From assembly GCF_004310685.1 (NCBI RefSeq), contig NZ_SISG01000001.1:2232001-2296000 (forward strand): DNA of 64,000 bases, read 5' to 3'. Positions 31,498 to 40,300 of this stretch are shown piece after piece. The notes beneath the pieces are model-generated. The model ran no database searches. It worked only from the letters and a program-made list of their open reading frames with translations, and was not told where the DNA came from. Source of the DNA: Glaciihabitans arcticus (GTDB taxonomy: Bacteria > Actinomycetota > Actinomycetes > Actinomycetales > Microbacteriaceae). A program made the translations under genes and the position numbers. How positions within the stretch are numbered: position 1 is the first letter of the stretch; each line of letters opens with the position of its first letter.

Positions 31498-32037
31498 CTA
31501 AGCCCGAAAGCTGAATTCCCTCATAACGAGGATGCCCGGCTGCGCGTTTGCCGTACGTGCCTCGACCAGCACCTGCTGCTCGCCGGCGGCCGCAAGCTCC
31601 TTGCCGGTGACGCTCGCGCTCAGCAGGTGGGACACCGCATGACGCAGTCCGCCGAACGAGGCACTCGCGGCCGCCGCCTCGGGGGATGTCGAGTCGAGGC
31701 CGACGGCGATGATCGCATCGATCACGGATCCGGCCGCGAGCAGGTCTTCGACGGCGAAACGCCCATCGTCGGCGCCGGCCGCGACGACGGAGATGATCAC
31801 CCGGTCTCCGAGATCGGCCTGACGCTCGAGCACCCACGCGGCGAGCGCGGCGCTGTTGCCGACCGTTCCCACAATGACGGCCGCATCGGTCTCGACGACG
31901 AGCGGATCGGGAGCCCCGGCGGTAGGCAGCGCATCCACCCAGATCAGGATGTGCGCCCCGGGGACGATGGCGGCCGCGCCCTCGAGCCCCCAGTCGAAAC
32001 GGACCTGGTACTGGGTCTGGTTGCGCGCTGCGTTCAC
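31498..32037 (-). CDS. ComB-like (2-phosphosulfolactate phosphatase family) protein, divergent
   Basis: 179 residues. The pattern of a ComB fold is visible (VRFDWGLEGAAAI near the N-terminus, GGLRHAVSHLLSASVTGKEL near the C-terminus), but it is shorter than usual (about 230-240) and the segment that reads VDVLRAT-like in true ComB is here VDALPTAG. The substrate is therefore doubtful and coenzyme M-type chemistry is not expected in this organism. GTG 32037 overlaps the EVE gene stop by four bases, so the two are co-transcribed. Confidence 0.65.
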   Translation of the reverse strand: MNAARNQTQYQVRFDWGLEGAAAIVPGAHILIWVDALPTAGAPDPLVVETDAAVIVGTVGNSAALAAWVLERQADLGDRVIISVVAAGADDGRFAVEDLLAAGSVIDAIIAVGLDSTSPEAAAASASFGGLRHAVSHLLSASVTGKELAAAGEQQVLVEARTANAQPGILVMREFSFRA

Positions 32038-32462
32038 TCTCTCACCGTAGCCGAGCCCATCTCCCTCGCGATCACGTCAAAGTCGTGCTGTGAGAGCTCG
32101 AGGTTGCCCCGCCGCAGCTGGAAACCCCAGTTGCTGTTGCCGCGGGTGAACTCGAGCACGTCGAGCAGGGGCGCGATCGGTGTGGCGTGAGCGGCGGTGT
32201 CGTAATCCACCGCACGCCGCCAGGGACGGAAGTCGCCGTCGGTCGCCTGCCAGATATCGCCCTCGGCGATCGTGCCGATAGCCGTGAACTCCCTGAGTGG
32301 CGCGCCCTCGGGGTGCGCGGTCTTCGGCGAGTAGAAGACGAGGCCGTCGCCGGGCTGCATCCGCAGGATCCCGGCCTTCGCGCCGTGGTTGGTCTGTACG
32401 ATTCTGAGCGCCGAGCCCTTCTCGACGTGGTTACGCTGCACTACTCCGAGCCAGAATCTCAT
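32034..32462 (-). CDS. EVE domain protein
   Basis: 142 residues. RFWLGVVQRNHVEKG, GDGLVFYSPKTAHPEG and EFTAIGTIAEG are typical of the EVE/PUA-like fold (former UPF0310), which is thought to bind modified nucleobases in DNA or RNA. The ATG at 32462 overlaps the ATG of the plus-strand neighbour's alternative start, so the two genes are back to back with no spacer. TAGAAC six nt before the ATG may be a -10. Confidence 0.88.
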   Translation of the reverse strand: MRFWLGVVQRNHVEKGSALRIVQTNHGAKAGILRMQPGDGLVFYSPKTAHPEGAPLREFTAIGTIAEGDIWQATDGDFRPWRRAVDYDTAAHATPIAPLLDVLEFTRGNSNWGFQLRRGNLELSQHDFDVIAREMGSATVRE

Positions 32463-32496
32463 GGCTCAGTTCTACCGCGTGCCACAGACTGAGGGC

Positions 32497-32961
32497 ATGC
32501 GCATCGTCCTGAAACTCGTGCTCGATTGTGAACCGGATGCCGCGTGGCGCGCGATCCGCAACCCACGGGTATTCCGTGCCGTCTCGTCGCCGCTCACCAC
32601 TTTCGTCTCGCTCGAGCCGCAGGGATTCCCCGAGACCTGGCCCGAGGGCGTGCACCACCTGTTCGGTCGCGCGTTCGGCGTGCTGCCGATGGGCGAGCAG
32701 ACCATCGACCTCGCCTTCCTCCGCCGCGGAAAGGTGCGCATGGTGCGCGACTCCGGCGAGGGTCTCAGCGGACCACTCGCCCTCGTCACCGCCTGGGAAC
32801 ACACCATGGCGGTCGCCGACTCGGGCGACGGGCGCACGCTCTACCGCGACCAGCTGCGCTTCTCGGCGGGCGCGATCACCCCCCTGCTCTGGCCCGTCTT
32901 CTGGGCGTTCTGGCAGTGGCGCGCGTTCCGCATGAGCCAGCTCGCGCCCACCTGGCGCTAG
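32497..32961 (+). CDS. SRPBCC-like protein of unknown function
   Basis: 154 residues. MRIVLKLVLDCEPDAAWRAI, then a long beta-rich body and a C-terminal hydrophobic helix (PLLWPVFWAFWQWRAF), which suggests a polyketide-cyclase-type SRPBCC fold with a possible membrane-associated tail. ATG 32497 is preferred because CAGACT lies six nt upstream; an in-frame ATG at 32461 would overlap the EVE start and has no ribosome-binding site. Divergent from EVE/ComB-like. Confidence 0.7.
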   Translation: MRIVLKLVLDCEPDAAWRAIRNPRVFRAVSSPLTTFVSLEPQGFPETWPEGVHHLFGRAFGVLPMGEQTIDLAFLRRGKVRMVRDSGEGLSGPLALVTAWEHTMAVADSGDGRTLYRDQLRFSAGAITPLLWPVFWAFWQWRAFRMSQLAPTWR

Positions 32962-32973
32962 TAGCGTTGCAGC

Positions 32974-33582
32974 ATGACCGCTCTCGAGGTAGCCGACTGG
33001 CGACGCCAGGTGTTCGCGATGTACGCCCAGGTGCGGGAGGCGACCGACCTCTACGCCGCGCACGACCTGTGGCGCCGCGAACGGGACCGACTCTTTGCGA
33101 CCCACCCGTCATCCCCCCTTCTGCCGGAGGATCTGGCTGAATTCACCGGGCTGCCGGTGCGGCCCTACGATCGCGACTGGCGCTTCGAGGTCGAGTTGCA
33201 GCCGGTGGAGTCGCGGCGCATGGAGGTCGAGACGGGCACCGACGGCATCGTGCCGTTCGACCTGATCGGTGTCGTGGATGTGCCCTCGGTCGGCACCCTC
33301 GACGTCTGGCGCCTCGCATCGTACGGTGGCGGCATCTTCCTGCCGCTCAAGGATGCGCTGGCCGGCTCACCGGGCGGAACCTACGGCGGCGGGCGCTACC
33401 TGCTCGACACGGTGAAGGGCGCGGATCTCGGCGCGACCGGCAACACGCTCGTGCTCGACTTCAACTTCGCGTACAACCCGTCCTGCGCCTACGACCCCGC
33501 GTGGGCCTGCCCGCTCGCCCAGCCGGGCAACACGGTCGCGGTCGAGATCCCCGTCGGCGAGCGGTATTCCGGCGCTCACTAG
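32974..33582 (+). CDS. DUF1684 domain protein
   Basis: 202 residues with the DUF1684 signatures GGGIFLPLKDALAGS, TYGGGRYLLDTVKGAD and DFNFAYNPSCAYDPAWACPLAQPGN; the last motif carries two cysteines and the family's conserved C-terminal proline-rich end. Function not known. The start is leaderless: TAGCGT six nt before ATG 32974. It ends 12 nt before the -10 of the helicase leader. Confidence 0.92.
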   Translation: MTALEVADWRRQVFAMYAQVREATDLYAAHDLWRRERDRLFATHPSSPLLPEDLAEFTGLPVRPYDRDWRFEVELQPVESRRMEVETGTDGIVPFDLIGVVDVPSVGTLDVWRLASYGGGIFLPLKDALAGSPGGTYGGGRYLLDTVKGADLGATGNTLVLDFNFAYNPSCAYDPAWACPLAQPGNTVAVEIPVGERYSGAH

Positions 33583-33593
33583 GCCCGCTCTGC

Positions 33594-33808
33594 TAGAGTG
33601 GAACCACTTGCAAGACCATGACGGTCTTCCTGCGTCGTAGAACGCTCCCTCTTCTCGCTCGTTCCTCTGCTCCTGTGCCTTCACCCGCCAGTGCACGAAC
33701 CGGCTCGTAGATATCTTCTCCGGCGATCGATTGCGACCATCGTCGCTCTCGCCACCAGTACGGATCGAATGGTCCGTGCACTGATGCCCGAAAGGCACCA
33801 CCCCTTTA
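33594..33808 (+). promoter_or_regulatory. Promoter and folded 5' leader of the DEAD-box helicase
   Basis: TAGAGT (33594-33599) is a -10, which would start RNA near 33606 and give a leader of about 200 nt. The leader folds extensively by inspection. Hairpin A: AAGACC/GGTCTT (33612-33617, 33623-33628). Long-range helix B: CAGTGCACGAACC with GGTCCGTGCACTG (33689-33701, 33771-33783), 12 of 13 pairs. Inside B, GGCGA/TCGCC (33722-33726, 33749-33753) encloses GCGAC/GTCGC (33733-33737, 33742-33746). A last hairpin TGCC/GGCA (33785-33797) precedes the ATG, with no normal ribosome-binding site. This is a strong candidate for a cis-acting RNA. Confidence 0.75.
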
Positions 33809-35272
33809 ATGACTGACATCTCATTCGGCGCGCTCGGCGTGCCCGCACCCCTCGTCGCGAAGCTCACCGAGCTCGGCAAGACCGAGGCGTTCCCGATCCA
33901 GGTCGACACACTGGCCGACACCATGAGTGGTCGCGACGTGCTCGGACGCGGCAAGACCGGCTCCGGCAAGACCCTCGCCTTCTCCATCCCGCTCGTCACC
34001 CGCCTCGGCGGCAAGCTCGCCGGTGGCAACCGCCGCCCGGGCCGCCCGCTCGCGCTGGTGCTCGCACCGACCCGTGAGCTGGCCACCCAGATCTCCGCCG
34101 TCATCGAGCCGCTCGCCGAGGTCTACGGCCTCAAGAGCACCACGATCTTCGGCGGCGTCTCGCAGCAGCGCCAGGTCGCGGCCCTCAAGGCCGGTGTCGA
34201 CATCGTCGTCGCCTGCCCCGGCCGCCTCGAAGACCTCATGAAGCAGGGCTTCGTCTCCCTCGACGCCGTCGAGATCACCGTGCTCGATGAGGCCGACCAC
34301 ATGGCCGACCTCGGCTTCCTGCCCGTCGTCACCAAGATCATGGACAAGACCCCGCAGTCCGGCCAGCGCCTGCTCTTCAGCGCAACGCTCGACAACGGAG
34401 TGGACAAGCTCGTCAAGCGCTTCCTCCACAACGAGGTGCTGCACTCGGTCGACGAGGCCACCTCACACGTCTCCGCCATGACCCACCACGTCTTCGAGGT
34501 GCCGTCGGTGAACGAGAAGAACGAGCTCATCCGCAAGCTCGCCTCGGGCACGGGTCGCCGCATCCTCTTCATGCGTACGAAGCACCACGCCAAGAAGCTG
34601 GCGCGCCAGCTGACCGACGCGGGCATCCCCTCGGTCGACCTGCACGGCAACCTCTCGCAGCCCGCGCGTGACCGCAACCTCGCGGCCTTCGCCTCGGGTG
34701 AGGTTCGCGTTCTCGTCGCTACCGACGTCGCAGCCCGCGGCGTGCACGTGGACGACATCGAGCTCGTGATCCACGTCGACCCGCCCATGGAGCACAAGGC
34801 CTACCTGCACCGCTCGGGCCGCACCGCCCGCGCCGGCAAGGAAGGCGAGGTCGTCACCCTCGTTCTCCCCGAGCAGCGTCGCGACACCGCAGCGCTCCTG
34901 CGCAAGGCGGCCATCACGGTCACCCCGCAGCAGGTCACCGCATCCTCGCCCGCCGTCGACAAGCTCGTCGGCGACGTGGCTGCCTACGTCACCCCCGCAC
35001 CCCGCGCTGCCGAGCAGCCGCGCGGACAGTCGCAGGGTGGACGCTCGCAGGGCGCCAACGCCCAGCGCAAGCGCGCCAACCGCGACGGCCAGCCGGCACG
35101 CACCGACCGCTCGGGTCGCCCCGCAGCCGAGGGCGGCGGACGCCAGCAGCGCAGCTCGCAGCAGCGCGCGGCAGGCTCCGGCCAGGCGTCGAGCGGCGGC
35201 CTCAAGGTCGGCGGACTCGTCGGCATGAGCCAGGGCGGCGGCGCTGGACGTCGTCGCAGCGGCGGCCGCTAG
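33809..35272 (+). CDS. DEAD-box ATP-dependent RNA helicase
   Basis: 487 residues. The Q-motif (TEAFPIQ), Walker A variant GRGKTGSGKT, PTRELA, DEAD box (VLDEADHMADLGF), SAT (FSATLD) and HRSGRTARAG define the family; it is closest in form to RhlE/DeaD. The C-terminal 100 residues are disordered and rich in Arg, Gly, Gln and Ser, an RNA-binding tail. Such helicases remodel mRNA and ribosome precursors, often under cold stress, and can bind their own leader. The unusual folded leader suggests autoregulation. A hairpin at 35299-35334 ends the transcript. Confidence 0.95.
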   Translation: MTDISFGALGVPAPLVAKLTELGKTEAFPIQVDTLADTMSGRDVLGRGKTGSGKTLAFSIPLVTRLGGKLAGGNRRPGRPLALVLAPTRELATQISAVIEPLAEVYGLKSTTIFGGVSQQRQVAALKAGVDIVVACPGRLEDLMKQGFVSLDAVEITVLDEADHMADLGFLPVVTKIMDKTPQSGQRLLFSATLDNGVDKLVKRFLHNEVLHSVDEATSHVSAMTHHVFEVPSVNEKNELIRKLASGTGRRILFMRTKHHAKKLARQLTDAGIPSVDLHGNLSQPARDRNLAAFASGEVRVLVATDVAARGVHVDDIELVIHVDPPMEHKAYLHRSGRTARAGKEGEVVTLVLPEQRRDTAALLRKAAITVTPQQVTASSPAVDKLVGDVAAYVTPAPRAAEQPRGQSQGGRSQGANAQRKRANRDGQPARTDRSGRPAAEGGGRQQRSSQQRAAGSGQASSGGLKVGGLVGMSQGGGAGRRRSGGR

Positions 35273-35298
35273 AACTTCACATTCCGATAGCACCACAG

Positions 35299-35334
35299 CA
35301 CACGCGCTCGGCCTCTCGGGGTCGGGCGCTTGTG
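35299..35334 (+). terminator. Terminator of the helicase gene
   Basis: A stem of about 15 pairs (CACACGCGCTCGGCC with GGTCGGGCGCTTGTG, including one mismatch and wobble pairs) and a 6-nt loop, 27 bases after the stop. Downstream sequence is only moderately T-rich. Confidence 0.7.
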
Positions 35335-35367
35335 GGTTAACGGCCCGGCTCGGGGGTACCGTGAAGC

Positions 35368-35853
35368 ATGAGCCGCGTCATCCGCCCCGCTGAGATTCGG
35401 GATGCCCCAGCGCTCGGCCGCGTGCACGTCGAGTGTTGGCGCGAATCGTACGGGCACTTCCTCAGCCCCGGGTTTCTGGCCGAACTCGACCCGGTCGCAC
35501 GCGGCGAGCGTTGGATCCGCACCCTGGGGGAGCCCCGCGCCGACGACAGGGTCGCCGTGCTCGAGGTCGACGGCGAGCTGCGCGGCTTCGCGATGAGCGG
35601 CGCCACCGTCGACGAGGATGCCCCGCGCGCCCACCAAGTGTACGCGATCTACCAGTACGCGACCGAGCACGGATCCGGTTCGGGCGCCGAGCTGCTCGAC
35701 GCCGTGATCGGCGATGAGCCCGCCTCGCTCTGGGTCGCGGAGCTCAACCCGCGGGCCCACAGCTTCTACCGCCGCAACGGCTTCGACTTCGACGGCACCC
35801 GCAAGGTCGAGCCCTCCTGGGAAGACCTCGTCGAGCTCCGCATGATCCGCTGA
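35368..35853 (+). CDS. GNAT-family N-acetyltransferase
   Basis: 161 residues. IRPAEIRDAPALGRVHVECWRESY is the typical N-terminal GNAT pattern; the acyl-CoA loop is present in reduced form (TEHGSGSGAELLDAV), followed by WVAELNPRAHSFYRRNGF, the usual motif B. Substrate unknown. TACCGT ends five nt before ATG 35368, so the mRNA is probably leaderless. The neighbour at 35918 is a distant paralog with the same CWRE(S/L)Y element. Confidence 0.88.
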   Translation: MSRVIRPAEIRDAPALGRVHVECWRESYGHFLSPGFLAELDPVARGERWIRTLGEPRADDRVAVLEVDGELRGFAMSGATVDEDAPRAHQVYAIYQYATEHGSGSGAELLDAVIGDEPASLWVAELNPRAHSFYRRNGFDFDGTRKVEPSWEDLVELRMIR

Positions 35854-35917
35854 CGGGCGCCTCGCCCACCAGTTCAGGGGGGTTCGCGGCGGAGGTCGGG
35901 ACTATACGATGAAGCGC

Positions 35918-36394
35918 ATGGCAGCTGAGATCCGTCGTGCAGAACCCGCAGACGTCGAGACGCTCGGCGCACTCCACTCGGGATGCTGGCGCGAGCTGTA
36001 TCCCACGGTCCTTCCCGCAGCCGTGCTCGACGAGCTGAGCCCCGCCATGATGTCGGGACTGTGGGCCAAGTTCGTCGCCCGCGGCGGAGCCTACGAGCAG
36101 TACGTGGCCGAGGTGGATGGCGCGGTCGTGGCCTTCGCCGGTATCGGGCCCGGTCGCGAGCCCGGATACGAGGAGGCTGTCGAGCTGTACTTCCTCTACG
36201 TGCATCCCGAATATCGTCGCAAGGGCATCGCCCGCCAGCTGCTCAAGACCGTGCAGGCGCACTACACCTGGCTGTGGGCCGGCAATCGCCCGGCGCAGCA
36301 GTTCTACAAGAAGGCGAAGTTCTACCCCGACAGCGTCGCCCGCGAGGGCAGCCTGTTCGGCGCACCGCTCGAAGAGGAACGCTTCAGCGGATAG
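35918..36394 (+). CDS. GNAT-family N-acetyltransferase, paralog
   Basis: 158 residues from ATG 35918; an ATG three codons earlier (35909) directly follows the -10 (TATACG) and would sit before the transcription start. Motifs: IRRAEPADVETLGALHSGCWREL, VHPEYRRKGIARQLLKTVQ (acetyl-CoA loop), WAGNRPAQQFYKKAKFYP. The CWRE element shared with the preceding gene suggests an old tandem duplication. Substrate unknown. Confidence 0.88.
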   Translation: MAAEIRRAEPADVETLGALHSGCWRELYPTVLPAAVLDELSPAMMSGLWAKFVARGGAYEQYVAEVDGAVVAFAGIGPGREPGYEEAVELYFLYVHPEYRRKGIARQLLKTVQAHYTWLWAGNRPAQQFYKKAKFYPDSVAREGSLFGAPLEEERFSG

Positions 36395-36401
36395 GCAGGC
36401 G

Positions 36402-36944
36402 CTACGGCAGCACGCCCACCGAGGCGAGAGCCGCGCGCAGAAGCGCGCCGCGACCGCCCTCCATGTCGGCGGCGATGCCGTCTGACGCGGCATCCTTCGG
36501 CGACATCCAGGTCAGCTCGAGCGCATCCTGGCGCGGCTCGCACGTTCCGGTGACCGGGATGACGTATGCCAGCGAGACCGCGTGCTGGCGGTGGTCGGTG
36601 AACTGGCTCGCGCCCGGCCACGGAAAGTACTCCGCCACCTGAAACGGCACCGGTGAGGCGGGCAGCAGGGGGAACGCCATCGGCCCGAGATCCTTTTCGA
36701 GGTGACGGAACAGCGCGTCACGGATCGTCTCGCCGTACATCACGCGCCCCGAGACCAGCGTGCGGGTGATGGAGCCCTCGGCTGACGCGCGCAGCAGCAT
36801 CCCGACCTCATTGACGCGGCCCAGGCCGTCGACACGCACCGGCACCGCCTCGACGTAGAGCAGCGGAAGTCGACGGCGGGTCTCGGCGAGTTCCTCATCG
36901 GAAAGCCAGCCGGAGTTCGGGTCGGGGGTGCCTACGGAGCTCAT
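36402..36944 (-). CDS. NUDIX-type protein (DUF4916-like)
   Basis: 180 residues. WLSDEELAETRRRLPLLYVEAVPVRVDG and GRVNEVGMLLRA, GRVMYGETIRDALFRHLEKDLGP follow the NUDIX fold, with the Nudix box degenerate: the REUxEE glutamates are replaced, as in the actinobacterial DUF4916 group. Catalysis of pyrophosphate hydrolysis is therefore uncertain. The start at 36944 (MSSVGTP) is preceded by CACAAT and GGAGC; a longer frame upstream is not conserved in type. Confidence 0.78.
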   Translation of the reverse strand: MSSVGTPDPNSGWLSDEELAETRRRLPLLYVEAVPVRVDGLGRVNEVGMLLRASAEGSITRTLVSGRVMYGETIRDALFRHLEKDLGPMAFPLLPASPVPFQVAEYFPWPGASQFTDHRQHAVSLAYVIPVTGTCEPRQDALELTWMSPKDAASDGIAADMEGGRGALLRAALASVGVLP

Positions 36945-36984
36945 GCTCCATTGTGACCCATCGCCGGGTGAAACCCGTGCGCTC

Positions 36985-37320
36985 TCAGTCGACGGCCACC
37001 CAGCGCCGCACGAGGTCGGTGATGATGGGAGCCTTCGCCGCGGCATCCTCTTCGGTATCGACCATCAGGATGCCGCGATCCTGCGTCGCCCACTTCAGCA
37101 ACCCGCTCGGGTCGTCGAAAGTGAAGGATGACGTGTCGTCGCGCACCTTCGCCCCGCGGTGGAAGATCAACTGCACCCCGCCCTTCGGGTGCATGCGCAT
37201 GGTCACCCGGTCCGTGTCGTTGAACACGAAGCTGGGGGCGTTCCACTTGACGTGTTCAGTGATGCCGTCATCGGCGGCAAGGATGGACGCGCGCAGGGAT
37301 TCCACTATCGCTTCGCTCAT
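36985..37320 (-). CDS. DUF1801 domain protein
   Basis: 111 residues, a single YdhG/DUF1801 domain: ITEHVKWNAPSFVF near residue 20 and the beta-strand HPKGGVQLIFHRGAKV are diagnostic. Function of the family is unknown; the fold binds small molecules. TAGGAT sits six nt before ATG 37320, so the transcript is leaderless. Same strand as the NUDIX gene, 40 nt upstream of it. Confidence 0.88.
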   Translation of the reverse strand: MSEAIVESLRASILAADDGITEHVKWNAPSFVFNDTDRVTMRMHPKGGVQLIFHRGAKVRDDTSSFTFDDPSGLLKWATQDRGILMVDTEEDAAAKAPIITDLVRRWVAVD

Positions 37321-37385
37321 GGGGACATCCTAGGAGCCTGCCCCGACACTCCCGCGGCGTCGGTGGTTCACGAGAAGATATACCG

Positions 37386-40300
37386 ATGGCCACCGTGCTC
37401 GACCGATTCTCTCCCGCGACGCGTGAGTGGTTTCTCGGCGCGTTCCCGGCACCGACCGCCGCGCAGCTCGGCGCGTGGGAGGCGGTGTCCTCCGGCTCGC
37501 ACGCCCTCGTCGTCGCGCCGACCGGATCGGGCAAGACCCTCGCGGCCTTTCTCTGGGCCATCGATCGACTGGCGTCGTCGCCCCCGCCCGAGAACGTGAT
37601 GCATCGCACGCGCGTGCTCTACATCTCCCCCCTCAAGGCTCTCGGCGTCGACGTCGAGCGCAACCTGCGCGCCCCGCTCGTCGGGGTGACCCAGACCGCC
37701 GCGCGGCTGGGCGTGCCTGCGCCTCCCGTAACGGTGGGGGTGCGATCCGGTGACACCACGACGCAAGACAGAAGGATGCTCGCGCGCACGCCCCCCGACA
37801 TCCTGATCACCACGCCCGAGTCGCTGTACCTCATGCTCACGAGCGCCGCAAAAGAGACCCTGCTCGGCGTCGAGACGATCATCGTCGACGAGATCCACGC
37901 CGTTGCCGCGACCAAGCGCGGCAGCCACCTCGCCCTCTCGCTCGAGCGGCTCGACGCCATGCTTCCGAAGCCGGCCCAGCGCATCGGTCTCTCGGCGACC
38001 GTGCGACCCATCGAGGAGGTCGCGCGCTTCCTCGGCGGCTCATCCCCGGTGAAGATCGTCGCGCCGCCCGCGCAGAAGACGTTCGACCTGCGGGTCGTCG
38101 TCCCGGTCGATGACATGACCGAGCTCGGCACGACCGCGGTGCTCGAGGGGTCATCCGCGGGCAATGCGCCCCAAGGATCGATCTGGCCTCACGTCGAGGA
38201 GAGCATCGTCGACCTGATCCTCGAGCACACATCCACGATCGTGTTCGCGAACTCTCGGCGGCTGGCCGAGCGGCTGACGGCGCGGCTGAATGAGATTTAT
38301 GCGGAGCGCGCCTCCGATCCCGAAAACACGCTCGAGGTTCCCTCCCTCGCAGGCTCGGTCGGCGCTGGGGTCGCGGCATCGCTGCGCGCTGCTCCTAGCT
38401 CCACCGCGCTCGCGGAGCGAGCTACTCAATCAGCGAAACTTCCAGCCCAGATGATGGCGCAGGCCGGCTCCACCTCCGGCGCCCCGCCCCTCCTCGCCCG
38501 CGCGCACCACGGCTCCGTGTCGAAGGAGCAGCGGGCCGACATCGAAGACGACCTCAAGAGCGGGCGGTTGCGGTGTGTGGTGGCGACGTCATCCCTCGAA
38601 CTGGGAATCGACATGGGTGCCGTCGATCTTGTGGTGCAGGTCGAATCTCCACCGAGTGTCGCGAGCGGGCTGCAGCGGGTCGGTCGCGCCGGGCACCAGG
38701 TCGGTGAGGTCTCGCGCGGGGTGCTGTTCCCCAAGCACCGGGCTGACCTCATTCACACCGCGGTCGCAACGGAGCGCATGCTGAGCGGCCAGATCGAGTC
38801 GATCTCGGTGCCCGCAAACCCGCTCGACGTGCTCGCCCAGCAGACCGTCGCCGCCGTCGCGCTCGAAGGGCTCGGTGTGGACGAGTGGTACGAGCTCGTG
38901 CGCCGCAGCGCCCCGTTCGCGACCCTGCCGTACAGCGCGTACACCGCAACGCTGGACCTGCTCGCCGGCCTCTACCCGAGCGACGAGTTCGCCGAACTGC
39001 GGCCCCGCATCATCTGGGATCGCGTCGCCAACACCATCACCGGCCGGCCCGGAGCGCAGCGCCTCGCGGTGACGAGCGGCGGCACCATCCCGGATCGCGG
39101 CCTGTTCGGGGTGTTCATGGTGGGCACCGAGTCCGCCACCACCGGCGGACGCCGCGTCGGCGAGCTCGACGAGGAGATGGTCTACGAGTCGCGCGTCGGC
39201 GACATCTTCGCGCTCGGCGCGACGAGCTGGCGCATTGAGGACATCACCCACGACCGGGTGCTCGTGAGCCCCGCCTTCGGGCAGCCCGGCAAGGTGCCGT
39301 TCTGGAAGGGCGACGGCCTCGGCCGCCCCTACGAACTCGGCGCCGCGATCGGCGCCTTCACGCGCGATGTCGCGACCGGCACCAGCGTCGAATCCCGGGC
39401 GCGACTGGCCGAGGTGGGCCTCGACGAGCGCGCCGTCAACAACCTCGTGGCCTTCGTCGGCGAACAGCAGGCGGCGACCGGGCACGTGCCGACCGACACG
39501 ACTCTCGTCGTCGAACGGTTTCGGGATGAGCTCGGCGACTGGCGCGTGATCCTGCACTCCCCGTACGGCATGCAGGTGCACGCCCCGTGGGCTCTCGCCG
39601 TGGGTGCGCGGGTGCGCGAGCGCCTCGGCATGGATGGCGCTGCCATGGCCAGCGACGACGGCGTCATCGTGCGCATCCCCGACACCGATGCCGAGCCTCC
39701 GGGCGCGGAGCTGTTCGTGTTCGAGCCCGGCGAGCTGGAGGACCTGGTCACGACCGAGGTCGGCGGGTCCGCTCTGTTCGCCTCCCGTTTCCGCGAGTGC
39801 GCAGCCCGGGCACTGCTGCTGCCGCGCTACAACCCGGGCAAGCGCTCCCCGCTCTGGCAGCAGCGGCAGCGTGCCTCCCAGTTGCTGGATGTCGCACGCA
39901 AGTTCCCGAGCTTCCCGATCGTGCTCGAGACGATCCGCGAGGTGCTGCAGGACGTCTACGATCTGCCCGCACTGACCCGACTGTCGGCGGATATCGCGAG
40001 CCGTCGCATCCGGATCGTAGAAACCGAGACCGAGCTGCCCTCGCCCTTCGCGCGCTCCCTGCTGTTCGGTTACGTTGCCGCCTTTATGTACGAGGGCGAC
40101 TCGCCGCTCGCCGAGCGCCGGGCCGCCGCTCTCTCGCTGGACTCCGGGCTGCTCGCCGAACTGCTCGGTCGCGCGGAGCTGCGCGAGCTGCTCGACCCGA
40201 AGGTGCTCGAGCAGACCGAGCTCGAGCTGCAGCGCCTCGCTCCCGACCGCCGCGCCAAGGGGGTTGAGGGCATCGTTGATCTCGTGCGTGTGCTCGGGCC

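Noticed and set aside
33593-33781. A 62-codon minus-strand frame over the helicase leader
   Set aside because: It coincides with the paired segments of the leader and has no ribosome-binding site or -10; the sequence is better explained as structured RNA.
35368-36394. A toxin-antitoxin reading of the tandem GNAT genes
   Set aside because: GNAT toxins pair with a small DUF1778-type antitoxin, which is absent; the two are full-length acetyltransferases with a shared CWRE motif, hence paralogs.
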